IMG/VR virus record: IMGVR_UViG_3300009159_000053
Coordinates: 22,893-86,892 of that record
DNA: 64,000 nt
Source: a virus
Reading direction: 5' to 3' (one strand)
Below are positions 7,639 to 16,879 of the stretch, one piece after another. The notes beneath the pieces were generated by a model. That model made no database searches, was not told the origin of the DNA, and worked only from the letters and a program-made list of their open reading frames with translations. The translations under genes and the position numbers were made by a program. Each line of letters opens with the position of its first letter. Positions within the stretch are counted from its first letter, which is position 1.

Positions 7639-7787
7639 TTTTGTTTTAACTCCTTTGCAATGGCACGACGCAATCTTCGTCCAGTTAATGTTGAAACTTG
7701 AACACGAGATGATTTTCCATGTCCAACAAGTGAAACTTTCCTTATTTTAGGAAGGTCTTTATTTAAAGAGTTTTTAGTAACAATCAT
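7635..7787 (-). CDS. Small basic protein (50 aa)
   Basis: A 50-codon frame fills the gap between polA and the zinc-ribbon gene. Its ATG overlaps the polymerase stop (ATGA), and its stop overlaps the next start (ATGA). A ribosome site, GGGGAGAGG, precedes it. The product is strongly basic (TGRRLRRAIAKELKQK at the C-terminus) and could bind nucleic acid. The double coupling and ribosome site make it convincing despite its size. No family was recognised. Confidence 0.7.
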   Translation of the reverse strand: MIVTKNSLNKDLPKIRKVSLVGHGKSSRVQVSTLTGRRLRRAIAKELKQK

Positions 7788-9784
7788 TTTGCCTCTCCCC
7801 ATTTGTCTACTATTTTTACATCGGCAATTAGTGGAACAATAATTGCTGGGATGTGTACGCCTTCCATTGATTCTCTAACTGCTTCGGCAACCGATTCTGC
7901 TAGATCTTCACGAGCAACTGTAACAAGTTCATCATGCACAGTCAAAATTACATTGGCATCAGGTTCTGTTACTAAACAAGAGTGGGCTCTAATAATTGCT
8001 AACTTCATTAAATCTGCTGCAGATCCTTGAATTACTGTGTTAAATGCTTGTCTTTCAGCCCTTGCTCTTAAACCTATCTCTTTACTTTTTAAATCTGGCA
8101 AGTATCTTCTGCGTCCATATACAGTGGGAACATATGGGACTGGACTTTTTGCCAAGGCTTGTCTAATAATTTTGGCTTTATATTTTGATATATCGTGAAA
8201 CTTTTCTGTAAATCTATTTAATAAATTTTTTGCATCAGTAACTGTACAGCCAATACTTGCTGCAATTTTTTCTGGGCCAACACCGTAAGCAATAGAAAGA
8301 ACAAGAACCTTTCCCGCTTTACGATCTACTCCCATTGTATTGCCAATTGTTGTGTAGATATCTTCTCCATCTAAATAGTTTTTTACCATAATTGGATCTT
8401 TAGAAAAAGAAGCAATGATTCTAGGTTCAATCTGAGAGTAATCAGCAACTATTAATTTATATCCAGGAGGTGCAACAAATAGGTTTCTAATTAACTTTCC
8501 ATACTCTCCTGCACTAGGTATGTTTTGTAAATTTGGATCGCTGCTGGAGAATCTGCCAGTTTCTGCTCCGTGGGCTTTAAAGTTGGTATGAACTCTGCCA
8601 TTAATTAACAAACTTTTTTTATCAAAAACTTTTTCTTTACCCATTGTAGTTCTTGTAACTTCTCCACCTAAATATGGCATAACGTAAGTTGTCATTAATT
8701 TATTTAAATCTTGATACTCAAGAATTGCATCGACTAACTCATCTTTAGACCTATAAAATTCAAGAGCATCTGATGAAACAGAGTAATGATAGATAGTTAA
8801 GTTACTTGCATCAGTTGCTGCAACGGCTTGTCCTCTTGCAGTAAGGGCTACCCGTACACGTAAATTTGGTTTAATGCCACGACCTTCTGGTTTGGAAGAG
8901 AACAACAATTCTTGTTTTTCTTTTACCGAATTCATAGCAAAAGGTTTTCCAGTTAATTTCCAAGCCTTAGCCTTTGCTAAATCAATGTCTTTTTCAAGAC
9001 TTGCTTTTAAAGAAGTAAGTTCTTTTACATCAATTGTTGCACCAGTTAATTCCATATCACATAATGCTGGAATTAATCCCATTTCTAAATCCCATACATC
9101 TTTTAATCCGTTTTGTAATTTTGGAGAAAAAGTTTTATATAAATTCCAAGTTACTTCTGCATCTATGCCTGCATATTTAGCCACGACAGAAAAAGCGTGA
9201 GCCTCAACTTCTGCACCTACGCCTTTTTCTACTTTTAAACTTAACTCTCTTTCAGCACAAGCAGCAAGATTTAAGGCTATTCTATTTCTATTGTCAATGA
9301 TAAACGCTGCCATTAGAGTATCAAAAAATGGTTTTGAGGGAACAACACCACGATAATATTTAGCAATTGATTTTAAATCAAATTTAATGTTATGTCCTAT
9401 TTTTAGTTTGTCACTAAAAAACAATGGTTTTAATGCTTGAAACACTTCACCAGGTAGTAACTGTTCTGGTGGTAAATCAAATACTGGTTTCCATTTTGCT
9501 TGGTTTTTAGAATAGTCGGCATCTGTTAAAGGTTTACCAGCAACTGCCTTGCGTTGACCACTTAACAAAATTTCTTTATCCCAACTTAAAAATTCCCCAT
9601 TAGGATGACCCATGGGAATTACATCTGTTCTTCCTTCTGTTGCTAAAGAAATCCACAATACGTCGTTTACCACAGGTTGAATTCTGTTTTCTCCAACTGT
9701 TTCTACATCAAATGCAAATGCATTTACTGATGAGTAATACTCGACCAGATCTCTTAGTTGTTCTTTAGTTGTAATAATGTTCAT
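7784..9784 (-). CDS. polA: Family A DNA polymerase (PolA-type) with 3'-5' exonuclease
   Basis: The exonuclease domain has FDVETVG (Asp26, Glu28), HNIKFD (Asp136) and the YAGIDAEVTW block (Asp208). The polymerase domain has RFSSSDPNLQNIP (411-423), motif A VADYSQIEPR (Asp448), motif B RKAGKVLVLSIAYG (488-501) and motif C HDE (617-619). There is no 5'-3' exonuclease domain, as in most phage enzymes (666 aa). The residue equivalent to E. coli Phe762 is Leu496. Motif A reads QIEPR where cellular enzymes have QIELR. GAGGG upstream supports the ATG. It is the replicative polymerase of the phage. Confidence 0.95.
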   Translation of the reverse strand: MNIITTKEQLRDLVEYYSSVNAFAFDVETVGENRIQPVVNDVLWISLATEGRTDVIPMGHPNGEFLSWDKEILLSGQRKAVAGKPLTDADYSKNQAKWKPVFDLPPEQLLPGEVFQALKPLFFSDKLKIGHNIKFDLKSIAKYYRGVVPSKPFFDTLMAAFIIDNRNRIALNLAACAERELSLKVEKGVGAEVEAHAFSVVAKYAGIDAEVTWNLYKTFSPKLQNGLKDVWDLEMGLIPALCDMELTGATIDVKELTSLKASLEKDIDLAKAKAWKLTGKPFAMNSVKEKQELLFSSKPEGRGIKPNLRVRVALTARGQAVAATDASNLTIYHYSVSSDALEFYRSKDELVDAILEYQDLNKLMTTYVMPYLGGEVTRTTMGKEKVFDKKSLLINGRVHTNFKAHGAETGRFSSSDPNLQNIPSAGEYGKLIRNLFVAPPGYKLIVADYSQIEPRIIASFSKDPIMVKNYLDGEDIYTTIGNTMGVDRKAGKVLVLSIAYGVGPEKIAASIGCTVTDAKNLLNRFTEKFHDISKYKAKIIRQALAKSPVPYVPTVYGRRRYLPDLKSKEIGLRARAERQAFNTVIQGSAADLMKLAIIRAHSCLVTEPDANVILTVHDELVTVAREDLAESVAEAVRESMEGVHIPAIIVPLIADVKIVDKWGEAK

Positions 9785-9808
9785 TATTTTCCCTCACTAA
9801 TAAGTTAA

Positions 9809-9848
9809 GTGGTGGAGCCTGAAAACGGAAATAAACAGGCTCCGCCAC
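9809..9848 (-). terminator. Stem-loop between the 219-aa gene and polA
   Basis: A 13-bp stem (9809-9821 with 9836-9848, one G-U pair) encloses a 14-base loop. It lies in the only sizeable gap of this part of the replication operon. In the minus direction it is followed by a moderately U-rich run without a clear tract, so it may be a weak terminator, an attenuator or an mRNA processing and stability element. Confidence 0.5.
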
Positions 9849-9861
9849 ATTGGAATCTTGG

Positions 9862-10521
9862 TTAAACCAAGGAACGAGCAATCTTAAGCATTTCGGAGCG
9901 AGGGGTCTCTCGAATTACTTCGGCTGTATACGGAACAGCCCGTGCTACTAGTTCTTGAACCTCATCGAGGTTCAACTTCCATTCCTCCGCTAGGTCACGA
10001 CCACGAACAAACTCCATAGTGTAGTTTGTTGTAGGCCCTGTACCCATCCGAGAAATTTCCCAGAACTCTTTTGACAGAGGTCCTTTGCGCTCATCTTCAT
10101 GAGACTTTTTAATTAGTCTTGCAAGTGTTGGAGGTGCTGTAAGAATCTGCACACCCTGTGCTTCGCCAGTTAGTACAAGCACATTAAATGCAAAACGTGA
10201 ACGTGGTTTACTTCCAAGGATGTCAGTAAACGGATCATTTTCTGCTAAAGCAACAAAAGATTTTTTGCCTGTTGGCCGTTCAATCCAATGCTGCTCGTAG
10301 ACACGGAAGGGTCCATCCTCTAAGAATTTAATTAATTGTGGTTGTTCAGAAAAACGAAACTCTGTTGGAAACTCTGAGGAATTCTCAGTTAAGAGAGCCT
10401 CTGCTGCTTCCCAACCTTGTTGAACTGTAGTACCAATCTTTGGTTCTGCAGTTTCGCTGTCTTCATCTAAATAATTTGCAGGATTTTCTGCAACATCATT
10501 TGTTGGTTTGGTTATTGGCAT
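9862..10521 (-). CDS. Possible single-stranded DNA-binding protein (219 aa)
   Basis: I start at the ATG at 10521 (MPITKPTNDV, preceded by AAAGAAG); an upstream TTG at 10572 is weaker. The core reads LIKFLEDGPFRVYEQHWIER, then GKKSFVAL, then KPRSRFAFNVLVL. This arrangement resembles actinophage proteins with a gp32-like OB fold, though the zinc cysteines are absent. The position just upstream of polA fits an SSB. The C-terminus is not the acidic tail of bacterial SSB. The assignment is tentative. Confidence 0.45.
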   Translation of the reverse strand: MPITKPTNDVAENPANYLDEDSETAEPKIGTTVQQGWEAAEALLTENSSEFPTEFRFSEQPQLIKFLEDGPFRVYEQHWIERPTGKKSFVALAENDPFTDILGSKPRSRFAFNVLVLTGEAQGVQILTAPPTLARLIKKSHEDERKGPLSKEFWEISRMGTGPTTNYTMEFVRGRDLAEEWKLNLDEVQELVARAVPYTAEVIRETPRSEMLKIARSLV

Positions 10522-10581
10522 TTGTTTCTTCTTTCGGTAATGAGGCACGGAGGATGTTGTATCACTGTACAAACTTAATCA

Positions 10582-11058
10582 CTACTGGCTCTCTAGGTTT
10601 GTGATTTCCTTCCAACGACTTATTAAAGCCTCTGTTAGGTCATCTTGGTTAGACCACTCTACACGAGCAGACCCTAGTAATCCACGTTTTGAAAACTCTT
10701 CAATAGCGGACTCAATTAATGGTCTGGTGTACACCCTATTTCCTCCAATTTTTTCTCCCTTTAGAGTTTTAGACCGAAGTCTATAAGGTGCTCTAGGTAT
10801 GTAGCCTTTTCTTTCCCATAAGCGAACAGTAACAATTGTTTTTTCTAACGCTAGTGCTAATGCACTAATAGTAAAAACCTCTGTTTCTTTTCCACTTAAT
10901 GTTTTAATGATCGGATTTGCATCCCAACCATTACTCTCCCCGTTTTTACGGCGAGAAACTTTTGGATCTTCTTCACGGCGTTTTCTTTTAGAACCTGGAA
11001 TGTATTCTAAATCAGCAAACGCTTCTAAAATTTCATCGTCTCCACGTAATCCAGCCAT
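10582..11058 (-). CDS. MerR-like helix-turn-helix DNA-binding protein
   Basis: The middle of the protein (about residues 60-130) has a winged helix-turn-helix of the MerR/excisionase type: FTISALALALEKTIVTVRLW, then ERKGYIPRAPYRL and a GNRVYTRPLIE wing and helix. The N-terminal 50 residues are basic and probably disordered. It is likely a phage regulator or a replication-origin binding protein. It lies between the SSB candidate and a coiled-coil protein. A MerR effector domain is absent. Confidence 0.75.
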   Translation of the reverse strand: MAGLRGDDEILEAFADLEYIPGSKRKRREEDPKVSRRKNGESNGWDANPIIKTLSGKETEVFTISALALALEKTIVTVRLWERKGYIPRAPYRLRSKTLKGEKIGGNRVYTRPLIESAIEEFSKRGLLGSARVEWSNQDDLTEALISRWKEITNLESQ

Positions 11059-11060
11059 AA

Positions 11061-11501
11061 TTATCTCTTATTTAAAATTAAAGCCCATACAATTTTTTGT
11101 GGATACATTAAGTCAACCTCTTCTTCAGTTAACTTTCCCTCATACAATGCGGCCATTAAAGCATCCTCATCAATAATCTGAATAGTTTTATACAACTCAG
11201 TTTCAAGACCTTTAGACACAATTAAATTATCAGCCATTTGTGGATCAATTTTACGAGACACTCTTCTTTGTTTTTGTAACATGGTTACGCCGTCTATTTC
11301 ATTTGGAAGTTCTACAAAAATATTTCCATTGCCATCGACTTCACCCTTGGTGTCTACAACTTCAAATATTTTTTCTTTGAGCAGTTTTAATTCTGACTCA
11401 AAATACTCAACTTGTTTTTTAAAAAATATATATTGTTTAGCCTGTGCTTCAAGGTCATCTATTGCAGCCACTCTAGGTTCTTCTTTTTTTATTCTTGCCA
11501 T
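11061..11501 (-). CDS. Hypothetical coiled-coil protein (146 aa)
   Basis: Residues 15-50 form a predicted coiled coil (YFESELKLLKEKIFEVVD). The rest is mixed alpha/beta with an acidic stretch LTEEEVDLMYP near the C-terminus. GAGGGGG precedes the ATG at 11501. Homologous-looking proteins are common next to the SNF2 helicase in actinophage genomes, but I know of no assigned function. Confidence 0.7.
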   Translation of the reverse strand: MARIKKEEPRVAAIDDLEAQAKQYIFFKKQVEYFESELKLLKEKIFEVVDTKGEVDGNGNIFVELPNEIDGVTMLQKQRRVSRKIDPQMADNLIVSKGLETELYKTIQIIDEDALMAALYEGKLTEEEVDLMYPQKIVWALILNKR

Positions 11502-11511
11502 GTTAACCCCC

Positions 11512-13083
11512 TCAAGGTCTCTGTTGTTGTAGGAAACTTATCAGACTTCCCACGGTTAGGTCAATTCCTCCTTTAGAATTGATTCCCGTTCCATCCATTA
11601 CTGCGTCTGCTACTGCATTTTTTTGTTGAAGCATTTCAAATTGTCGTTCTTCAATAGAGTCCTTTACAATAATATCTTGAATAATTATGCTTGGCCATCT
11701 ACTTGATGCTCGTTTAATTCGTCCATTTCTTTGTACGGCTAAACCCGCAGACCAAGGCAGATCATAGTTTATTAACAAATTTGCAATAGGTAAATCTACA
11801 CCGTAGCCACCTGCATCTGATGAAATAAACACACGACAATCTGGGTCTGTAAGAAACTTTTCTTTACTTGCTTCTTTCTCTTTTGCATTCATACTTCCCG
11901 TATATATAGTCCCACCAGTAACTTCTTTAATTCTAGAAAGCATGCCGACCCAAGATGTAAAGATAACTACTTTTGCTTCTGGATCAGTCTCTAAATGATC
12001 AGCCACATAACTTTTTAATACATCTAATTTTGGTTGTTTAGTTATGTTTTCTAACAACGAACGTTCTTTTAAACTGTATGCATAGGCACTGCCTTCGCCT
12101 TCTTGTTTTAAAAATTTTTCAGAACTATCGATCAATAAACTGGGATGATCACAAAGCATTCTTAAAGAAGTAATCTTAGACATAATAGAACCCCGCATCA
12201 TGTCTGCTGGACCACCTGGCTTACTATCGTGTCCGTAGTGTGCTAGTAAAGAAAAGTTTGCTCCAAGTAATTGTTGTGCTTCATATAATTCTTGACTCAA
12301 TTCATTAGCAATTAAGTTGTATAACTCAGAGGTTTTTGTGTCAAAAGAAATTTGAATTGGATCTAGATGAATTGTGTCGGGAAGATAGGGAGCGACGTCT
12401 GGATCTGTTTGTACTTTTCGGACCGACGCTTCTTTCATTTTTGCGTGAAATATATTTAAGTTTCTATACCGTTGAACACCACCAAAGTGATTTCTTACAA
12501 TAAAAGTTTGATCAAACAAATCAAATCTTCCAAGTAATTTTGAATCTACAAATTGCATAATGCTATACACCTCTTCTGGTTTACCATTTTCTATTGGGGT
12601 GCCCGTAAGAGCAAATCTAATAGGTACATTTGCAGATAACTTTTTTACAGCCTTTGAACGTTTAGATCTAAAACCTTTAATGGCTGTGGCTTCATCGCAC
12701 ACAACCGCTCCCCAGTCTTCGTCTTTAATAGAGTCCCAATCATTAACAACTGTTTCATAATTACAAATAATATAATCTGCAGATCGTACTCCACTAAGTT
12801 CTCTATCCCAACGAATTAACCGAGTACTTTTTGAACCGTCTATAACTACGGTTCTTGCGTCAGAAAACTTTTGAATTTCTTTTTCCCATTGATATTTTAA
12901 ACTAGATAAAGCAATTATTAAAATAGGTTTAGTTAACTCTCCGTTCTCTTTTAATTTTTCAAGTGCTGCAATAGTCATACAGGTTTTTCCAAGACCCATC
13001 TCATATGCAACAAGCATTCGTTTACGATTAACCATTTTGTCTACTGCTTCGGGTTGATATGGTTTTAAAATTCCTTTAAACAT
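11512..13083 (-). CDS. SNF2-type superfamily 2 helicase
   Basis: The N-terminal ATPase half has motif I YEMGLGKT (27-34), DEAT box (130-133) and ALTGTP (158-163). The C-terminal half has motifs V and VI (GYGVDLPIANLLINYD, then QRNGRIKR). This is the SWI2/SNF2 translocase layout, 523 aa long. Phage versions probably remodel or unwind DNA during replication or recombination. The ATG overlaps the end of the upstream 56-residue gene by 8 bases. Confidence 0.9.
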   Translation of the reverse strand: MFKGILKPYQPEAVDKMVNRKRMLVAYEMGLGKTCMTIAALEKLKENGELTKPILIIALSSLKYQWEKEIQKFSDARTVVIDGSKSTRLIRWDRELSGVRSADYIICNYETVVNDWDSIKDEDWGAVVCDEATAIKGFRSKRSKAVKKLSANVPIRFALTGTPIENGKPEEVYSIMQFVDSKLLGRFDLFDQTFIVRNHFGGVQRYRNLNIFHAKMKEASVRKVQTDPDVAPYLPDTIHLDPIQISFDTKTSELYNLIANELSQELYEAQQLLGANFSLLAHYGHDSKPGGPADMMRGSIMSKITSLRMLCDHPSLLIDSSEKFLKQEGEGSAYAYSLKERSLLENITKQPKLDVLKSYVADHLETDPEAKVVIFTSWVGMLSRIKEVTGGTIYTGSMNAKEKEASKEKFLTDPDCRVFISSDAGGYGVDLPIANLLINYDLPWSAGLAVQRNGRIKRASSRWPSIIIQDIIVKDSIEERQFEMLQQKNAVADAVMDGTGINSKGGIDLTVGSLISFLQQQRP

Positions 13084-13246
13084 TATCTATTGGCGTTGGA
13101 GCAGTTGCTAAACTGCCACACAAGGCGCACTCCATATCTAACATATATAAAGATACTTCTCCATCTTCAAACATTGCTTTTACATTCCACAAAGTAGAGC
13201 CGCAAATACATACGTGTAAGGGTTGATCTTTATCTCTTAAGTCCAT
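13076..13246 (-). CDS. Very small zinc-ribbon protein (56 aa)
   Basis: A 56-codon frame fills the gap between primase and helicase. It starts at an ATG that overlaps the primase stop (TAATG) and ends 8 bases inside the helicase gene. Two cysteine pairs, CICG near residue 13 and CALCG near residue 40, form a classic zinc ribbon. The protein may be a replisome adaptor, but that is inferred from position only. Confidence 0.72.
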   Translation of the reverse strand: MDLRDKDQPLHVCICGSTLWNVKAMFEDGEVSLYMLDMECALCGSLATAPTPIDNV

Positions 13247-14178
13247 TATAGGTAAGCGGCTTTTCCATGCAACATGTGTTTTGCAGTTTCTAGTCCAGTC
13301 AATATTTCTGACGGAGTCATATCTCCCACATCTTTTACATCAACACCCGTGTAATTAAAAAACAATAAATCAAAACCATATTTACGAGCATAATCTCGTA
13401 TTTGTTCACAGGCTTTTTTTCCAGCAGGATCATTATCAAATGCGGCTATCACTCTTTTTGCTCTACGAATTATTTTTGCTTGCTCTTCACTCATCATTGC
13501 GCCATAAATTGATACGGATCCACAAATTCCGACAGAATCTAACCTCACCACATCTAAGGGAGATTCAACCACTATTAATTGTTCCTCGTTTAAATGTTGA
13601 ACTCCAAAAACAGTTTTAGATTTTTTAACTCCAGCAGGTTGATTTTTAAAAAATCTCCCTCTAGCGCCTTTTTCTTGCCAACCTAATAATGAAAAGGTTT
13701 CGGGATCACGAATAGGTAATATCCAGGCTTCATTTGTTTTGTCCCATAAAACTTCATATTTATTTACGGCCTCTCGTGTTAAAAATCTTTTCTTTAGTTC
13801 TATGTCGGGCGGCTCTCCGTATACCGCTAATCTAGCCTCAGACATTGGTATGGTTTCTTCAGCAACAACGTACTGTGGTAACTCTTTAATTCTTTTCATT
13901 AAAGAATCAATAGGAACTTCTGCGGTATCGTCAATGTAGTCTCGTGCATCATGATAATCAATACCTTTTATATCTGAAATTAAAGTATAAATATTTCCTT
14001 TATAACCACAAGAAAAACAAATGTGAGCGCCTGTTTCAGAATTTATCCACCAAGAAGGCCTGTGATCATCTTTACCTGTTCTTTGTTTATGCATTGGGCA
14101 TAAACCATTAACTTCAGAACCTCTTTGTGCGTGAAGAGGTACCTCTAAAAATAAAAGAATTTTTTCTACATCAATCAC
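13246..14178 (-). CDS. DnaG-type DNA primase (CHC2 zinc finger plus Toprim)
   Basis: The N-terminal zinc-binding domain has CPMH (C27, H30) and CFSC (C54, C57). The Toprim domain has Glu205 in VVESPLDV and FDND (247-250). The enzyme makes RNA primers at the fork. At 310 aa it lacks the helicase-binding C-terminal domain of bacterial DnaG. I start at the GTG at 14178, which overlaps the helicase stop (GTGA); the in-frame TTG at 14190 is less likely. Confidence 0.9.
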   Translation of the reverse strand: MIDVEKILLFLEVPLHAQRGSEVNGLCPMHKQRTGKDDHRPSWWINSETGAHICFSCGYKGNIYTLISDIKGIDYHDARDYIDDTAEVPIDSLMKRIKELPQYVVAEETIPMSEARLAVYGEPPDIELKKRFLTREAVNKYEVLWDKTNEAWILPIRDPETFSLLGWQEKGARGRFFKNQPAGVKKSKTVFGVQHLNEEQLIVVESPLDVVRLDSVGICGSVSIYGAMMSEEQAKIIRRAKRVIAAFDNDPAGKKACEQIRDYARKYGFDLLFFNYTGVDVKDVGDMTPSEILTGLETAKHMLHGKAAYL

Positions 14179-15425
14179 ACACGGCCCCAATCAGAACAAA
14201 ATTTGCATTTCATCATTTGTTCTTCGTCATGAAAGCAACCTGTTTCCCAACGCCAAGTTAAAGCAGTTTCACTAGGACCACAGTTACGGCTGGCAACAAT
14301 TTTTAATAATCTAATATCTTCATCTTCTTCAACTGGCTCTAATCCTAAAATAACATCAGAGTCTTGAAAGAAAGAAGATGAGTAACCAATTGAGTCGGCA
14401 GTAACCTTTCCAGCACGCATTTTCCATAACAAGGTTTGTGTTGTAATGATGATTGGTTTGTTTACTCTTTGGGCTAACCGTTTTAACGATCGAGTAACAT
14501 TTGTTATTGCTTGTGGTGTATTCATTTCTCCACTTACTTCATCCAACATTAAATAAACACCGTCTACAAATACTATGTCTGGTTTTGTTTGCTCAATCTT
14601 TGCTGCTAAGGCTGAGACCGTAATTCCATTTACAGCATCAATTAAATGAAAAGATGGTTCGGTTTCCATTTTATTTAAAATATCTATATACCTATCTTCT
14701 TCTGCTGGTAATAGTTTTCCACGACGTAATCTGCCATGAGAAATATTTGCTCTCATTGCATCGTGTCTTTGTTGTTGTTCATGGTTGTTCATTTCAAAAG
14801 ATTGAAACATTGGAATAAATCCCTGCATATGAACATTGACAGCCATCTTTAATGCAATCTGCGACTTACCAGTTTTTGGTGGAGCAATTATTGTTATTAA
14901 TTGACCGCCTTGTAAACCTGCAGTTGCTTCGTCGATCTTTGAAAAACCAGTAGGAATACCTAAGAACTCTTCGTTCTGTAGGGCTTGATATTCTTTGTAA
15001 CGTTGTTCTGTATTTTTAGTTAAATCTATTTCATGTGTGCCAAGAATGCCTTGTTCATTAACCTTGGTAATAGTTGCTTCCATCGCAAGAAGAGCGGCAT
15101 CGTGATTATTGTCCTGTAATTGTTCAACTGCAGTTTCAAGTCCCTGTCGAGTAAGTAATCTGCGACGAAAGTCAACCATGGTATCCAAGAGGTACTCAAG
15201 ATTGTCTTGAACATCCAAAACTTTGTAATTGGGATAATGATCTTTGACTGTTACGGCAGTAGGAACTTCGCTGTACTCACCATAGTGTTTACGAACAAAT
15301 GACCATGCTTTACGGTTGTCGTCATCTAAAAACCAAGACTCATTAACACCACGCTGTAGTGCTGGAACGATGTCTCGATCACGGATGACCTTACTGACTA
15401 AACGATGTTCGTTGTCAGATGCCAT
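14175..15425 (-). CDS. DnaB-like replicative helicase
   Basis: The RecA-like ATPase core has Walker A APPKTGKS (181-188) and Walker B IVFVDG (284-289). A DnaB-N-like helical region occupies about residues 1-130. The 416-residue length fits phage DnaB-like helicases. The C-terminus adds a small cysteine pair (KCKFC) that could bind zinc. GAGGGGG precedes the ATG. It is coupled to the primase through a GTGA overlap and should work with the DnaC-like loader downstream of 16879. Confidence 0.9.
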   Translation of the reverse strand: MASDNEHRLVSKVIRDRDIVPALQRGVNESWFLDDDNRKAWSFVRKHYGEYSEVPTAVTVKDHYPNYKVLDVQDNLEYLLDTMVDFRRRLLTRQGLETAVEQLQDNNHDAALLAMEATITKVNEQGILGTHEIDLTKNTEQRYKEYQALQNEEFLGIPTGFSKIDEATAGLQGGQLITIIAPPKTGKSQIALKMAVNVHMQGFIPMFQSFEMNNHEQQQRHDAMRANISHGRLRRGKLLPAEEDRYIDILNKMETEPSFHLIDAVNGITVSALAAKIEQTKPDIVFVDGVYLMLDEVSGEMNTPQAITNVTRSLKRLAQRVNKPIIITTQTLLWKMRAGKVTADSIGYSSSFFQDSDVILGLEPVEEDEDIRLLKIVASRNCGPSETALTWRWETGCFHDEEQMMKCKFCSDWGRV

Positions 15426-15438
15426 TTAGTGCCCCCTC

Positions 15439-15855
15439 TTACAAGTTATCTAGTTCTATTCCTGCTGATCCGTATCTTGCTACTCTCCATTGAACATCTA
15501 CTACGCCACGAAGATTAGCACGGTAAGGAAGTTTTCTAACTAACTCACCTGGGTCCTCGTAGAGGTTCCAATAGTTAAATGGATTGACTACTTCTCTTTC
15601 TAACTTTTCAAAGGCTTTTTCAAGTAACTCTTTGGTCCACCCTTGATCAGCATAACCTGCTAACTCTAAAGAGATACCATAATTGTTTGATAACAACCAG
15701 AGTTTGTTAGCACCCTGAAGATTTATTTCCCCTAACTTTAAGCCAACTTTTGTAACTAATAATTTCTTAGTAACTTCTTCTACTAAAGGAATTACTACAT
15801 CTGTTACACAAATGACTTGCGGAGAGGAGACGTTTGATATGTCTCCATTTTTCAT
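15439..15855 (-). CDS. Hypothetical protein (138 aa)
   Basis: The product is a soluble alpha/beta protein without recognisable motifs. The centre has aromatic residues (NPFNYWNLYED). Its start overlaps the SWIM protein stop (ATGA), and it lies directly upstream of the DnaB-like gene. A replication accessory role is plausible by position alone. Confidence 0.65.
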   Translation of the reverse strand: MKNGDISNVSSPQVICVTDVVIPLVEEVTKKLLVTKVGLKLGEINLQGANKLWLLSNNYGISLELAGYADQGWTKELLEKAFEKLEREVVNPFNYWNLYEDPGELVRKLPYRANLRGVVDVQWRVARYGSAGIELDNL

Positions 15856-16160
15856 AGTACCTCGACTTTAGCATACCTAACTACAAAATCACGAAATGCC
15901 TTTGGGTCAGAGTTGGCTTGTGAGGCTAACTCTTCTGGGATTTCTTCTGGCACAAGGATCGAATAATGTCCGTTGTTCATTCTCATTTTATTGTTAACAA
16001 AAGAGACGTGCTTACACTTTAAACTCTTTTTCCAAACAGGGCAACTACACCTGACTCTTTTTGTTCCAGTATCAACCTCAACCTCAAACACGCCCGCAGC
16101 CTGAGAAGAGATAAACAATTGAACTGTCCGCCAAGGACTATCCATGCTCATCCCTTTCAT
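15852..16160 (-). CDS. SWIM-type zinc-finger protein
   Basis: The region RCSCPVWKKSLKCKHVSFV (about residues 37-55) is a good match to the SWIM motif CxCx(n)CxH. SWIM domains mediate DNA or protein binding and occur with SNF2 helicases and recombination factors. Here it is a small stand-alone protein of 102 aa. The gene is coupled on both sides by ATGA overlaps, to the DnaC-like ATPase and to the next gene. The SNF2 helicase elsewhere in this operon is a possible partner, by inference. Confidence 0.8.
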   Translation of the reverse strand: MKGMSMDSPWRTVQLFISSQAAGVFEVEVDTGTKRVRCSCPVWKKSLKCKHVSFVNNKMRMNNGHYSILVPEEIPEELASQANSDPKAFRDFVVRYAKVEVL

Positions 16161-16879
16161 TGTGCTGCTCTTAAATCTGCACCGACTATTGGAACTCGAA
16201 TAAAGGCTTCGTTAGCAAAACTTGCCATTGCTTCCTTATACTCTGCTTCCCAATTCTCTAATTTTACATTGGTTGTAATAATTGTTGGCAGAGCCTTGTC
16301 GTATCTAAGACGTAGTATCTCATCAAATGATGAGTCATCGTACTTAGAACCGTATTCTTTTCCTAAGTCATCGATTACAAGAATTCTTACATTTAACCAA
16401 TCAAATTTAGATCTGCCATGAAAGCCATCTATCTCATAGACAGATTGCTTCTTATCCTCAAAGTCAGAATCAAAGGTTGCTTTCTTTCTAGATAAGAATT
16501 CAGGATAAGTCATGTAGTACACAGGCCTAGCGCCAAGACCAAAGTCAGATGCACTCATGCCCAATACTCTTGCAGCATCAGCATCAGTATCAGGAAGGCG
16601 GCGAACAAACTCCATAGCAGCAACTACTGCGTGGGTCGTCTTACCAATTCCAGGTCCGCCATCAAATAGAAGACCAACTCCATTAACTCCGATATGGCCG
16701 ATCTGCTTTATAACCTGACCGCTCACACAGTCATCTATCCACGTACTCACCTCGTCAGGAAAGGATCCCGCTCTGTCCACAAGGTCTTGTGGCTCAAGGC
16801 CGAGGAAGCGACGTGGGATATTTGAGTTACGAAGTAGCCAGTGCTTCTTTAAGGCTGAGAGTTGATTGATGTCATACAT
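16157..16879 (-). CDS. DnaC-like AAA+ ATPase (helicase loader)
   Basis: Walker A is GGPGIGKT (74-81) and Walker B is ILVIDD (166-171), followed by a sensor strand ending TIITTN. This is the DnaC/IstB-like AAA+ layout. It should load the DnaB-like helicase encoded just downstream. I start at the ATG at 16879 (MYDINQLSAL), which overlaps the upstream stop in ATGTATGA. Upstream in-frame ATGs would read through the small gene before it. Confidence 0.85.
   Translation of the reverse strand: MYDINQLSALKKHWLLRNSNIPRRFLGLEPQDLVDRAGSFPDEVSTWIDDCVSGQVIKQIGHIGVNGVGLLFDGGPGIGKTTHAVVAAMEFVRRLPDTDADAARVLGMSASDFGLGARPVYYMTYPEFLSRKKATFDSDFEDKKQSVYEIDGFHGRSKFDWLNVRILVIDDLGKEYGSKYDDSSFDEILRLRYDKALPTIITTNVKLENWEAEYKEAMASFANEAFIRVPIVGADLRAAQ

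Noticed and set aside
9785-9861. Replication origin in the gap by polA
   Set aside because: Only one stem-loop is present, without iterons or an AT-rich repeat cluster; there is not enough to call an origin.
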